DNA of 64,000 nt from a virus. A program made the translations under genes and the position numbers. The notes beneath the pieces are model-generated. The model made no database searches. It was given only the letters and a program-made list of their open reading frames with translations, and was not told the DNA's origin. The stretch covers positions 1 through 64,000 of the IMG/VR virus record IMGVR_UViG_3300018080_000154; one strand, given 5' to 3'. Shown here piece after piece: positions 32,749 to 42,837 of the stretch (position 1 is the first letter of the stretch; every line of letters begins with the position of its first letter).

Positions 32749-33717
32749 TTAGTAGCCGTGGATTACACTGTGAAACAATGACTTTGGTTTTTCTTTTTTC
32801 ACTTCTGTTTCAACAGTATCTTCAACGTCGCCGTCGGATTTACTTGTTGGAGCAGAGGCAGATTTTTCGAGATTTTCAACACGGCCAACGACCGCATCAA
32901 TTTTCTCATCGAGACCTTTGAGAAGTTTTACGACTTCGCTGTCTTCGTCTTTCTTCTCTTCGGTTTTTGCTTCGGTAGCAGTAGTTTCTTTAGAGGGTGT
33001 TTCCTCTGTTTTTACTACTTCTTCACCTTCAACCGGCTTAACTTCTTCAGGAGTTTGTTCGGTTTTGGGATCAGTTACTTCAGCGTCAGCACTTTTGTTT
33101 GTAGTTTTGTCGCTCACGTTGCTTCCTCCCTTTTCTGAGCTAGTATCTTGAGGACTAGCACCTTGAACAAGTTCCGACAAAATACTGATGACGTCTTCTA
33201 ATTTTTTGAGTCTTTCTTTTGAAAGTTTTCTACCAGCCTTTTCAACCGGTGCTTCTTTCGAGATTGGCTCTCCAAATTGTGCAATAACTTTGACAAGACT
33301 TTTTGCAACGTCTTTGATCTGAGTTATCACATCACCAGGAAGTCTTTGCTTGTCAACATTCTCTTCCTCACTGTCGTTGTCGACTGAAACCACTTCCAAC
33401 GCGTCAATAGATTTTGCAATCGACATTAGCGTTTCGGTAGTTTCTCTCACGGCCTTAAGAACACTTTCTTTAACGTCGTGAGATACCTGTTTGATGACAT
33501 CGTCGTCAGCAGGCGCATCGACTACATCACTAGATTCTGTGCTCTTATTGATGTCTTCGACAACATCATCGAAAAGTTCTGCTTCCTTTCGATTCATTTG
33601 CCCACCTTCCTTGCCTTTAAAGAAAATAAAATCTTCTTCATTGGCAGCCTCATCCACAATAGAAACCTCTCGTGGACGAATGTTTGTTAAACGACGCTTT
33701 GCTTTTTTACCTGCCAA
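32749..33717 (-). CDS. Scaffold-like protein upstream of capsid
   Basis: TTG 33717 is chosen because a strong AAAGGAGG lies six bases upstream; the longer frame has no ATG. The protein starts M(L)AGKKAKRRLTNIRPREVS. The phrase PREVSIVDEAANEEDFIFFK is the segment often seen at the end of XkdF-type protease proteins, here placed at the start of a separate protein. The rest is Glu/Lys/Thr-rich and low complexity (about 60-290), with helical ends, typical of assembly scaffolds. It lies between protease and capsid, as scaffolds do. Cleavage by the XkdF protease is predicted from known systems. Confidence 0.8.
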   Translation of the reverse strand: MAGKKAKRRLTNIRPREVSIVDEAANEEDFIFFKGKEGGQMNRKEAELFDDVVEDINKSTESSDVVDAPADDDVIKQVSHDVKESVLKAVRETTETLMSIAKSIDALEVVSVDNDSEEENVDKQRLPGDVITQIKDVAKSLVKVIAQFGEPISKEAPVEKAGRKLSKERLKKLEDVISILSELVQGASPQDTSSEKGGSNVSDKTTNKSADAEVTDPKTEQTPEEVKPVEGEEVVKTEETPSKETTATEAKTEEKKDEDSEVVKLLKGLDEKIDAVVGRVENLEKSASAPTSKSDGDVEDTVETEVKKEKPKSLFHSVIHGY

Positions 33718-33730
33718 AATAATCCTCCTT

Positions 33731-36700
33731 TCATGCAGCAAGTTTTAATAATTTCTTAAGTTCCCTCACGGTCGCAAGTGCGCCAATAGAAAATCCCGTA
33801 AGTTTTTTAAGTTTAACATTTTCCCAAATGGCATCATCAAGAATGCGAACCTTGAATAACCACGTTCCTTTCTTTATTTTTCTTTTTTGACCTTTCATGT
33901 CGACGATTGTCATGTTGGCCGGTGCGGTGTAAGATTGAAGAATTTTCACACGCTTGTTCACAATGAGTTTGTGCATAAGACCAGTGTTTGCAAAATGCTC
34001 CATGAAGAAATCTGCAGCTTTAACCACTGTGTCCTCGTCGTAAGTATCACCATGCGCGTCGGTGTCGTTAGGCTTAAGAACAATACCATAGGCAATACGT
34101 TCTTCTTTTTTCTCGACACCATTTTCATCTAGGACCTTGACGAATTCAATATCCTTTTCTTCAAATTCTTCCTCCGTGTTCTCTGACCTTCGACTTTTGA
34201 ACAACATGTTTTGTTGTTGTATTTGCTCGATGGCATCAACAATGGAAGTGTCTTGAATATTTTTTAGGATAAACAATTCTTTGAAATCAGATCCTGTGAA
34301 ACCGTCAGTCAATGCTGCGTATTCGGCTAAAAGATCTTTCTCAAGATAGTCGAAATAAAGCTTAAGAAATTTTTCTCTCGAGTTGGTTGAAGGTAAACCA
34401 ATCTCATATTTTTTATCAAATCGACTGGTTCGTTTTAAAAGAGCCTTGTCAAGACGCTCGGGATAGTTTGTTGTGGCAATTACCAACGAATTGTCTAGTT
34501 GACTCATACCGTCCAAGAAATTTAGAAAACTACTACGTCGACCAATGCTCGATGCCACAGTGTCGACGTCTTCGAATACTAGAACTTTTGCTTTGTCTCT
34601 AAGTTGCTTATCCAAGAAATCAAACATGTATCCATCTGGTGAATAACTTGAACAATCAATGAGAATCGAGTAACGATCCGACTTCATCTTGCTGATGTAG
34701 TCTTTAATGAATGTAGTTTTTCCATTTCCGGGAGGTCCATACAATAGTATCCCACGTTTATGTGGAATTCCTTGTGATTTGTACCAGCTTCGTTTTGTGA
34801 AAAATGTTTCCGTGTCGATGTTAAGTTTTTTGACGATATCCTCGTCAAATATTGGCTCTACTACGTTACGGTTTTCAATCGGTACCAAAACATACCCGTT
34901 ACGTGTCATTTCAATAGCGTAGTTTCCTGGCGCATAGTTCAGGTACGGATTATTCTGTACTTCCTCACCGTATCCAAGTATCTTTTCAATCTCTTCTTTA
35001 TCATCAAAGAAAATTATTAATTTACCATCAAGGATAAACGCGTCAATTTTCTCACCCTTGACAACAAGATTTACATAACCATGGTATTCAACATCGTCCA
35101 AACCAGTGTACGACGCAGATTCTACCTTGTAATTTTCCTCAAGGTATCTGATAAATCTCTTTTCTGGGTATTCAACGGTTACAAATTTTCTTTCAACGTT
35201 GTTTAGTTTTGCAACCTCCATCAAAAGAGATTGTGTTGTTCCCATTATTGCTTCTTCGGTTCCCCAGTAAACAAGATCCTTATCAAGACGTTTCATATTT
35301 CTAATCTGTTCTTGTGACTCGGAACGAAGCTTTTGATCTTTAGGTCTTACGAAAACAAATGATTTCTCAATCGGTGCATCAGGTGATGCGGTGAGACTGG
35401 AGACTTGAGTACCAGATAAAATAAATCGACCAACGAGGAGCCCTTTTTTGCCTTTAAAGATAAACTCTTTAAAGTTCTTCGCCTGTACGCCGGCTAACCA
35501 CGTGCCCTGTTCTATCGTCGATATTTTAGCAGACTTAAATCTAGTCGCACCGACACCACCCGATGGTACTTCCACTGTACTTTTTTGTGCAACGCTTAAC
35601 CAATTTTTTGATTGCTTTGACTTAAAAGTACATGGTAGTTCTTTGTTAGAACCTATCTCGGCTCTAAGTGCATTCACCGTCCCAATGTCTGAACTTCCAG
35701 AGATGAGTAAACCGGCCAGATAGTCTAGTGAATTCGGTTTTTGTACACTCATTCTAAGATCATAATGTTGCCCCTTACCAACACTATGACTATGAAGAAC
35801 AAACTTCCCCGTCGAACCTTCTTTAATGTTTTCATCAAAAATCATTTCACCAAAAGATGGTCCTTGAGGTGAAGTTGATTTATCTACCGACTTGTTTATC
35901 TCTGGACACAATGTGTCAAAAATTCTTGTGTCGATATTTTCATCATCAATGAATTTGCGGAAAGTATTTCTATCCCAGTTGTCCATCACGCTAAACATGT
36001 CTACAACTGATTTCTTTACTTCGGACGGTAAAGATATTTTTTCAATTTCATCTGTTGTGAACGGTAGAGTTTTCTCAAGTTTTTCAATAACGTCGGCCGA
36101 TACAATACTCAGACCAACTTTGTCTGATGTTTTATTTACAAGAAGTTCTTGTATTTCGATACTGGCGATGTCGCCCTTTTCTAATCTGACGTCAGTCGGA
36201 GAAGTGCTACCAAGAATTACAAAATTAAAACCTTGGTCGGAAGAAATCTTAGAATATTTTTTCACATCCTTTTCATTCACCATCACTCCAACTGAGTACG
36301 TGAATTTTTTATTGCCAGCAAATGTTTTATCAATAACCTTTACGTTTGCTTTACGAACTTTTTTGAATTTTCTTGCCGGTAGGTTTTTGACAAGTAACTC
36401 ATCGGTAAGAACTTTATCGATTACGTTGTCACCAAAATGAAGAACGTATCCTGTAAGATCATGGAAGTCTGTAAAGCTTGTGTCTTCAAACATCTTGTTG
36501 ACTTCAACAATAATCGGTTTGATTTTTTTGTAATCATTTTCCAACACACCGTCAGGGTCTATTTCTTCAAATTCTGGAAGCGTTATCTTGTTCATCTCGG
36601 TTGTAAGAGCTTCCATACCGATTGTAAATCGATCAAGATAACTCAATTTGTTTTCATCTTTCACAAGATTGGCAGACAGGTCAATGAATTCATTAAGAAC

Positions 36701-37168
36701 AGGTATGAAAGTATTGAGTCTTGCTTTTAGTTCGGCAAGTTGTTTTTGATATTTTTCTTTGAGTTTTGAAAGACGGTCAACCTGGTTGTCTGAAAGATGA
36801 GGACTTTCGGTTTCAATCTTATCTTGTATTCTGTCAAAAGAACTTGATGTTGTTGTTACTCCGGTTTCTTCATCAACCTTTACGTCGTCGAATTCCTTAA
36901 AGGTACCAACGATTGCCTTGACGCCAACTGTTATCTGGTGTTCCTTAAGACTTTCTTCAACGAATCGTTCTCGGCTTATTTGTTCGTAGGTGTAATATTT
37001 CCCAATATCATCGAATTTGCCAACGTCGTATCCATTTTTATCTGCCCATTCTGCTGCCTTTTCTGGAACTGTAAAAGTGTCCTTGTCGAACATTAATGAA
37101 TGAGTGTGAAGATCAAATCTTTTCTGAGCGATCACGTCCTTGTTTTTCTTGACAAGTTTCAATCCCAT
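33731..37168 (-). CDS. Multidomain prohead protein: LigD-PE-like, AAA+ ATPase and XkdF-type protease
   Basis: The 1,145-residue protein has at least four parts. Residues ~27-95 (DKDTFTVPEKAAEWADKNGY) resemble the short N-terminal module of some phage head proteins. Residues ~452-612 resemble the LigD 3'-phosphoesterase fold (GKFVLHSHSVGKGQHYDLRM). Residues ~765-985 are an AAA+ ATPase: Walker A GPPGNGKTT (811-819), Walker B VLVFEDVD (862-869), sensor ATTN (898-901) and RTSRFD (913-918). Residues ~1022-1135 match XkdF prohead serine proteases (DTDAHGD at 1035-1041, His 1066, GFSIGA at 1125-1130). It is flanked by MuF and scaffold genes. ATP-driven capsid maturation is an inference. Confidence 0.88.
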   Translation of the reverse strand: MGLKLVKKNKDVIAQKRFDLHTHSLMFDKDTFTVPEKAAEWADKNGYDVGKFDDIGKYYTYEQISRERFVEESLKEHQITVGVKAIVGTFKEFDDVKVDEETGVTTTSSSFDRIQDKIETESPHLSDNQVDRLSKLKEKYQKQLAELKARLNTFIPVLNEFIDLSANLVKDENKLSYLDRFTIGMEALTTEMNKITLPEFEEIDPDGVLENDYKKIKPIIVEVNKMFEDTSFTDFHDLTGYVLHFGDNVIDKVLTDELLVKNLPARKFKKVRKANVKVIDKTFAGNKKFTYSVGVMVNEKDVKKYSKISSDQGFNFVILGSTSPTDVRLEKGDIASIEIQELLVNKTSDKVGLSIVSADVIEKLEKTLPFTTDEIEKISLPSEVKKSVVDMFSVMDNWDRNTFRKFIDDENIDTRIFDTLCPEINKSVDKSTSPQGPSFGEMIFDENIKEGSTGKFVLHSHSVGKGQHYDLRMSVQKPNSLDYLAGLLISGSSDIGTVNALRAEIGSNKELPCTFKSKQSKNWLSVAQKSTVEVPSGGVGATRFKSAKISTIEQGTWLAGVQAKNFKEFIFKGKKGLLVGRFILSGTQVSSLTASPDAPIEKSFVFVRPKDQKLRSESQEQIRNMKRLDKDLVYWGTEEAIMGTTQSLLMEVAKLNNVERKFVTVEYPEKRFIRYLEENYKVESASYTGLDDVEYHGYVNLVVKGEKIDAFILDGKLIIFFDDKEEIEKILGYGEEVQNNPYLNYAPGNYAIEMTRNGYVLVPIENRNVVEPIFDEDIVKKLNIDTETFFTKRSWYKSQGIPHKRGILLYGPPGNGKTTFIKDYISKMKSDRYSILIDCSSYSPDGYMFDFLDKQLRDKAKVLVFEDVDTVASSIGRRSSFLNFLDGMSQLDNSLVIATTNYPERLDKALLKRTSRFDKKYEIGLPSTNSREKFLKLYFDYLEKDLLAEYAALTDGFTGSDFKELFILKNIQDTSIVDAIEQIQQQNMLFKSRRSENTEEEFEEKDIEFVKVLDENGVEKKEERIAYGIVLKPNDTDAHGDTYDEDTVVKAADFFMEHFANTGLMHKLIVNKRVKILQSYTAPANMTIVDMKGQKRKIKKGTWLFKVRILDDAIWENVKLKKLTGFSIGALATVRELKKLLKLAA

Positions 37169-37169
37169 A

Positions 37170-37469
37170 CTATTTCACCTCTTCTGCAATAAAGCCAAGT
37201 TTTGGACCATCGGCAATTATTGTCTTAAAAAAATTCTTGTCGTCTGGTTGTAGTTCAACCTGCTCGGTGTATCTTACAATGCCTTCTTTTGTTTTTTCTG
37301 AACCGCCAGACTGTGTGACGTACGGCTGAGAAAACAAACAATAAAAGAAGTCTGCATTGTATTCTTCATCTTCTTCGTTAGACTGTTCGGCCTCTAAAAA
37401 TATTTTACCATTATTTTGTTCAACTTTGGCCAAAAGAGTACCATCAAAATTTTTCAACGCGTATTTCAA
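37170..37469 (-). CDS. Hypothetical protein between MuF and prohead protease
   Basis: TTG 37469 overlaps the MuF stop as TTGA, with GGAG ten bases upstream; a GTG at 37478 is the alternative start. The ~99-residue product (LKYALKNFDGTLLAKVEQNN) is acidic in the middle (EAEQSNEEDEEYNADFF). It ends PDDKNFFKTIIADGPKLGFI. No motif recognised. Location implies a head assembly accessory. Confidence 0.65.
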   Translation of the reverse strand: MKYALKNFDGTLLAKVEQNNGKIFLEAEQSNEEDEEYNADFFYCLFSQPYVTQSGGSEKTKEGIVRYTEQVELQPDDKNFFKTIIADGPKLGFIAEEVK

Positions 37470-39568
37470 TCCAACCACACTCCAAATAAACGTTCAAGTT
37501 CTGCAAGTTTTTCTGGTGCAACCCGCATTAGTCTTTCTTTATTCTTCCAATAGAACTTCATAACCTCTGCAAAATCTTCGCATGGATCGGTCTCGGCATA
37601 CCAGGTAATGTATCCGAATCGTCTATTACCCCAGACGTGTGCCATTTTTCTATCGACCATGTACCATGGTCCTTGAAGACTCATGATAGTGAAACGACCG
37701 GTTACCTTGGGACCACCGTTTCGTATGTAATGATCAAAGGCATGACCAAGCTCATGGACCAACGTGTCCCAACCTGTACTTCTAAGATTTCTAACAGATA
37801 AAAGTCTATCGTGTGTAAAGTTTTGAGAATAAAAACCTAACACATTTTTATTTCTTCTATAATATTTTTCAGCGTATTTGAACTTACCACCAAGATCTAA
37901 AAGATTTACGGAATCTGACATCATGATTTTTGAAAGACGTTTGTCTAATGCTACCTGCATCATCCAATCTTTAGCACGGCGTATGTTATCACCACTTGAA
38001 TCGTCCAGATAAAGACGTACGTTGTATCTTTTGTTTACGAGTTTTTTGAAATCACTGGCCGACGTGGCTTCATTTATCATCTTTGCAAATGCTTCGGCTT
38101 CTTTTTGTGATGTAAATGGAACGCCACGTGGTAAATCATCATATCTTGTCGGTATTGTTTCATCTGGTTTCGTAGTTGCTCGAGGTTTTCTAGGTTTCTT
38201 TACAGGTTTTGGTCTAGGTACATCGACCGGTTGTACCGGTATTGTTGTGCCGCCTGGTGGTTTTGGAATTGGTGGCGCAACAATTGGTGGTTCAGGTTCA
38301 ACAACAGATCCAAGACGATTTGCTTTTTTCTTAAATATGTGAACCTGAGTGGTTTTAAATTTACCTTCAGATGTAGTGTAACCTACGACGTCGATATTTC
38401 CTTTTGAAGGAACAACGAAACGTTTCGTTACTGTAACTTCTTGATTTTTGAAAAGATATTTTTCACCAATTACAATATCGTCGGCGCTGTCTAGGGCTGC
38501 ATTCATACCTTTCGGTAGAGTTTCATCTGGAATTACTTCAACACCACCAGGACTTGAAGCAACAACCTCCACCGTCGTCTTACATCTAAAATGATATGGT
38601 GGTAAAGCAAGACCAGCGTCGGCCAAAGTCTTGCTTGTTTTGCTGTTCATTTTTTGTCCAGCACCTTTGATACCAAAACTAGAAAGATCTCGTTGCCAAG
38701 GTGCAACTTTCTTCAAAGCGTCTACATCTTTGGCGCCAAGAACAGCCTTCATTTGAGAAACGCCTTGGTCTATTCTAAAAACACGACCATTCATTTGAAT
38801 GCACGTGTCGTTTACTGGAAGTGGGTTGAAAATTCTGTACTCAGTAAATCCAGCATCAACCATTGCCGTCAACGACGAGAAAGTTCTTGCTCTATTCATT
38901 GAAGTACTAGCAAGACCTTTAAAATAACTTGCACTGCTTCCCGTGTAACCAGAAGGAACTATTTTCTGATCAATTACTTTCTTTGAAAGACCAAGACGAC
39001 CAGACAATCTATCTCTAAGCGCCTTGCCAGCATTTGTCATATTCTTGCCTTCTTTATATGTATTGGCAAGAATTTGTGACACCTCTTTCGAAAGATTTCC
39101 TTTGTAGAAAGCATTCGCTGCAATCTTGTTCTGGTCTTTTAATATCTTGATTGTTTTTTTATCAGCATCTGTAAATGCTGGAATGATTTCTACGTTAGAT
39201 TTTTTCTTTGCTTTTTCTATGGGTCGTACCATTTGACGGTTGACAAAATCTGCTTTATTAAGACGATACATCAAAGAAATATCTCGCTCAATATCTTTGT
39301 CAAGCGGCTCGGCAAAGTCAATAAAAAGACTATCGCACAACCTCGCCACAGAGTCGTAGTCATTTTTGGTGGGTTGTTTATCACCCGTGAAGGTTTTAGC
39401 GATCTGTGCGTCAAGTCTAGCGAGGTTCTTCTTCCATTCAACGGCCAACGTACGAGTCAGTGAATTCTCACGTTTCTCGGCGACACGTTCAATGTTTCCC
39501 GTAGCCTTGTAGATGGCAAATTCTAGACCATGTACAAGGTCGGTAAGTTTACTAATCGACTTCGTCAT
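37466..39568 (-). CDS. MuF minor capsid protein with C-terminal HExxH metallopeptidase
   Basis: ATG 39568 (MTKSISKLTDLVHGLEF) follows a GGTG sequence; an in-frame TTG lies 15 bases upstream. The N-terminal ~340 residues are the MuF/SPP1 gp7 head morphogenesis region: helices, then NDTCIQMNGRVFRI and PPYHFRCKTTVEV with their Cys residues. A Pro-rich linker (~423-473) follows. The last ~210 residues carry TLVHELGHAFDHYI (HELGH at about 605-609) and DPCEDFAEVMKFYW with Glu ~664 as likely third zinc ligand. This resembles zincin toxin domains attached to MuF in polymorphic toxin systems. It could be ejected with DNA. Confidence 0.87.
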   Translation of the reverse strand: MTKSISKLTDLVHGLEFAIYKATGNIERVAEKRENSLTRTLAVEWKKNLARLDAQIAKTFTGDKQPTKNDYDSVARLCDSLFIDFAEPLDKDIERDISLMYRLNKADFVNRQMVRPIEKAKKKSNVEIIPAFTDADKKTIKILKDQNKIAANAFYKGNLSKEVSQILANTYKEGKNMTNAGKALRDRLSGRLGLSKKVIDQKIVPSGYTGSSASYFKGLASTSMNRARTFSSLTAMVDAGFTEYRIFNPLPVNDTCIQMNGRVFRIDQGVSQMKAVLGAKDVDALKKVAPWQRDLSSFGIKGAGQKMNSKTSKTLADAGLALPPYHFRCKTTVEVVASSPGGVEVIPDETLPKGMNAALDSADDIVIGEKYLFKNQEVTVTKRFVVPSKGNIDVVGYTTSEGKFKTTQVHIFKKKANRLGSVVEPEPPIVAPPIPKPPGGTTIPVQPVDVPRPKPVKKPRKPRATTKPDETIPTRYDDLPRGVPFTSQKEAEAFAKMINEATSASDFKKLVNKRYNVRLYLDDSSGDNIRRAKDWMMQVALDKRLSKIMMSDSVNLLDLGGKFKYAEKYYRRNKNVLGFYSQNFTHDRLLSVRNLRSTGWDTLVHELGHAFDHYIRNGGPKVTGRFTIMSLQGPWYMVDRKMAHVWGNRRFGYITWYAETDPCEDFAEVMKFYWKNKERLMRVAPEKLAELERLFGVWLD

Positions 39569-41222
39569 CCTTGTCTTCACCAAAAATATTTACGTCTAGA
39601 TATTTTTCAATTACATCGCTAAAGTTTTCGATTCTTTGAATTCGTTTTTCCACCTTATCGGGATTGGGAATTTGTCCTTGATTGGGTGCCTCTCCAGAAG
39701 TGTTCTTAACACGGTCGGCCATTGCAAGACTAAACGGTTCGTCTGGATTGAATGTGATTTTCTTAGGATCGTAGGCCGGTATGTCGATATTTAAAATATC
39801 TCCAATGATCATTCTTGCAACGTTAGGTGTCATGCCGCCAGATTTTTCTGTTCCACCTAGAACTTTCACCAGATCTTCATCATCTGTTACATTTGGAGAG
39901 TTTGATTTGAATTTCCAATATTTGATACCAAGATCTAGTATCAGTCTATTCATTTGGAAGTCAAACATTGCTCTTTCAGGTGAGAAAACCTGTTCATCAG
40001 CAAGACGACGTGAAGACTCTGCCGTTGCTCTAGTATAGTCATCGGCACGACCAACAAAAATTGGAGGAAGACGAAAACATCTTCTAATTTTATCGGCATT
40101 GTTCTTGTCGTATTCTTGAAAAAGCTGGTCATTGTTCTGTGCCTTGGTAAGATCTTCCAACTCAATTTTCATTGGACCATTTGAGTCGTTGTCTTCCGTG
40201 AACGGTTCGGCCTCCAAAATAAGAAACGAACTTCTATTTTTGCTTCTCTTGATATGAGACTCTACAAACTCTTCGATGCGTTCAATTGTCCCATCAGTTA
40301 ACTGGCCATTGTTAACGATAACCGCCATGGCCGGAATATTGTTGTTTTGAAAGGTGACAAAATTTATTTCTTCCGCCACACGACTTCCAAGAACCGAAAA
40401 AAGATTTCCAATGTATCGAGGCACACCATAAGAACTCGAACTGCTAAAAAGACGAAACCTTAAAACCTCCGACGCACGAAATTTTGGATCCAGATTTTCA
40501 TCTGCAATTTTACCAGTTCTAAGATCCATTATTCTTGGATCCCCGTACTCTTTGAACCAGACTTTTTTATTTGCACGAACCTGAACGAAACGAGTATATC
40601 GTTTCTTAAAGATCTTATTTTTTATTTGATAGTCTTTCGTGACGTATGGTATTTCGACGTCGGTTGTTTGTTTGTCCAAATTCGTGAGACGAACCGAATG
40701 ACTTTCCATGTGATACATCGAATGAATGTCTTCGTTAGAGTCACGAAGAATTTCAATGTATCCGTTTCCTGTTGTTTCGATGTCTCGACGGACACGTTTT
40801 CTAAGTTCCGTAAGATCATAATCAGGATTAACGTTATTGAAAACAAGGTCAAGTTTTTCAAATTCTCGTTCAAGTTCGTCCTGTAACTTTTCTCTGTCTT
40901 CTTTTGGTACCCGTGGAACAAATCGTCCACCAAAACCTTCTATGTTTGTAACCATTGCATCAACGCATTGACCAAGTTCCGTTGAGTTTTCAGGCATCTT
41001 GGTAAGCATTAAAAGATCGAACGGTGGACATTTAAGATCCTCAACGTTGCGAAACATGTTTTCTTGTTCTACCTGATTTGACTCGGTAGATTTTTGTATG
41101 TATTTTTCAACTTGGCCCACAGTGATCGCACGTAGCGCTCGACGTTGACCGTCTCTATCATTTATGTTCACGACCTGCTGTGAGTTCGCGGTAGCTTTCC
41201 TACGAGGTTTGTTATCACTCAA
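39552..41222 (-). CDS. Portal protein (PBSX/HK97 type)
   Basis: The 556-residue protein matches PBSX-type portals: CPPFDLLMLTKMPENSTELG and CVDAMVTNIEGFGGRFVP near the N-terminus, RRDIETTGNGYIEILRDSNE, then YGVPRYIGNLFSVLGSRVAE and AMAVIVNNGQLTDGT. Next come the clip/stem region, with FRLPPIFVGRADDYTRATAE, and DVIEKYL near the end. It follows the terminase and precedes MuF, with a 17-base overlap with MuF. It should form the dodecameric DNA channel. Confidence 0.93.
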   Translation of the reverse strand: MSDNKPRRKATANSQQVVNINDRDGQRRALRAITVGQVEKYIQKSTESNQVEQENMFRNVEDLKCPPFDLLMLTKMPENSTELGQCVDAMVTNIEGFGGRFVPRVPKEDREKLQDELEREFEKLDLVFNNVNPDYDLTELRKRVRRDIETTGNGYIEILRDSNEDIHSMYHMESHSVRLTNLDKQTTDVEIPYVTKDYQIKNKIFKKRYTRFVQVRANKKVWFKEYGDPRIMDLRTGKIADENLDPKFRASEVLRFRLFSSSSSYGVPRYIGNLFSVLGSRVAEEINFVTFQNNNIPAMAVIVNNGQLTDGTIERIEEFVESHIKRSKNRSSFLILEAEPFTEDNDSNGPMKIELEDLTKAQNNDQLFQEYDKNNADKIRRCFRLPPIFVGRADDYTRATAESSRRLADEQVFSPERAMFDFQMNRLILDLGIKYWKFKSNSPNVTDDEDLVKVLGGTEKSGGMTPNVARMIIGDILNIDIPAYDPKKITFNPDEPFSLAMADRVKNTSGEAPNQGQIPNPDKVEKRIQRIENFSDVIEKYLDVNIFGEDKDDEVD

Positions 41223-41292
41223 ATTTCACAACCTTTCGAAGCTGTATTAATGATTAGACTGAATTTAATACATTTTTCTGTAATGTTAAACA

Positions 41293-42837
41293 TCAAATTA
41301 AACCTGGCTCTCGGCGACGGCGACGTCGACGTTTCGAGCGGCTGACTTTGTAAGCAAGATTTATTGAGTCGAAAACGTCTAGACTCTCCTTAGACGGAAA
41401 AGTTGCAAGTAAATCTCTAACCCATTCGGTTGTGGTAAGAACATGCCAGCGACCGTCTTCAAAAGATGGTTGAAGTTTCATGGCCTCTGTGATTTTGTCC
41501 TTATCGGTATAGAGAAGTTTAACCCTTACGTCCTCGTCGAGTTCCTTTACTTCCTGTTCTTTAATTGCCTGAAATGCGTTACCTTCGATAGCCACTTTTA
41601 TCGGATCCCAATCGTTATGCTGATTGACGATAATCTCCGTCTGTCGTTTTGCGGTCGGTTTACTTCTTATTGCATCTACAATATAGAAATGCTTTGGTTT
41701 AGTCTGAGTTTCTACTATCGTGGAATGCGCAAAGAAGGCTGACGATTCTGATTTACTTACCTGAAGGTCAACCCCTTGCCAAATACGAATATTTTTTCTT
41801 GGGTAATCGGTCTCGATACTTATCCAATTGGGGTTAAAGTATTCACCGATTTCACGATCGATTTCCATTTGCATCTGAGTGTACCAATGGATTCCAAGCT
41901 CTCGTTTCTTTGCCAAAAGTTCCTTGGTTGGGTAATGACTTGGCCAGTAGGAAAGAGCACCTTCTGGATTGTCTTCCGTTACCAGTTCTTCATGATACGT
42001 TAACGCTGGAACTCGAAGAATGTGTTCTTTGTATTCATGTTTTTTAGACAAACGCCGGTAAATATCGTCCCAATGATAGTATGTACCGATAAACCAAATG
42101 ATCACGTCTTTCTCAACGGCGTTATACAATGTTTTATGTACCCAGGTGTCGGCAAGGTCACGTTGATGTTGTGTTCTAGAATTTTCTTCATCAACAAGGT
42201 CGTCCACAATTATTTTTGTAAAGTGTTTAGACGTAAGACCACCACCGCAACCAATACATGTCACAGTCGACTCGTTAGCTTTGCAGGTTCTTGCCGCTAC
42301 GTTTATCTCACGGGTGTCCCATTTGGCCCCTCTTTGTTGTCCAAATATTGCTACCAAAAACGGGTCTTCAAGATGTGCCTTGATTACTCTAAGAAATGCT
42401 TCGGCCTGTAACTGTGTGTCGGATGTTATAAGAATTCTTTCGTTCGGGTCCTGTAAGATCCAACAAACTATTTGACTATAGTTTAGAATGTGAGTTTTTC
42501 CAGATCCCCTGGGCGCCAGAAGAATTCCACGACGTCGCGGTCCATCGGGATGTCCCGGTCGATTGAAAAACTTCCACATCCTGTCGTGATGGTCTGCAAT
42601 CTCATAACCAAGAACGTAGTTGGCAAGAATGTCGACTCGGTTTTCTTCTAAAACTTTACGACGTATCATTTCTTTAAGCGCCGAGAAGTTTTGTGCGTAC
42701 AATTGCTCGATGTATTTACGGGGGATAAAACCACGACGACGTTGACCATTGTTCTTGACCATTCCTAATACGTCTTCTTCTTCAAGACGGTCGTCTTCAT
42801 AATCCTTAGTCTGTTTTTTCACCTTTAGTTTTATCAT
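41293..42837 (-). CDS. Terminase large subunit
   Basis: The 514-residue protein has an N-terminal packaging ATPase: adenine motif region near 85-100, Walker A APRGSGKT (108-115), and Walker B IIVDDLVDEE (209-218). The C-terminal RNase H-like nuclease shows its acidic residues in GVDLQVSKSESS (first Asp), the KVAIEGNAFQ segment (Glu) and SLDVFDSINLAY (Asp). It powers genome packaging and cuts the concatemer. No intein or intron interrupts it. A 70-base A/T-rich gap without an evident hairpin separates it from the portal. Confidence 0.94.
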   Translation of the reverse strand: MIKLKVKKQTKDYEDDRLEEEDVLGMVKNNGQRRRGFIPRKYIEQLYAQNFSALKEMIRRKVLEENRVDILANYVLGYEIADHHDRMWKFFNRPGHPDGPRRRGILLAPRGSGKTHILNYSQIVCWILQDPNERILITSDTQLQAEAFLRVIKAHLEDPFLVAIFGQQRGAKWDTREINVAARTCKANESTVTCIGCGGGLTSKHFTKIIVDDLVDEENSRTQHQRDLADTWVHKTLYNAVEKDVIIWFIGTYYHWDDIYRRLSKKHEYKEHILRVPALTYHEELVTEDNPEGALSYWPSHYPTKELLAKKRELGIHWYTQMQMEIDREIGEYFNPNWISIETDYPRKNIRIWQGVDLQVSKSESSAFFAHSTIVETQTKPKHFYIVDAIRSKPTAKRQTEIIVNQHNDWDPIKVAIEGNAFQAIKEQEVKELDEDVRVKLLYTDKDKITEAMKLQPSFEDGRWHVLTTTEWVRDLLATFPSKESLDVFDSINLAYKVSRSKRRRRRRREPGLI

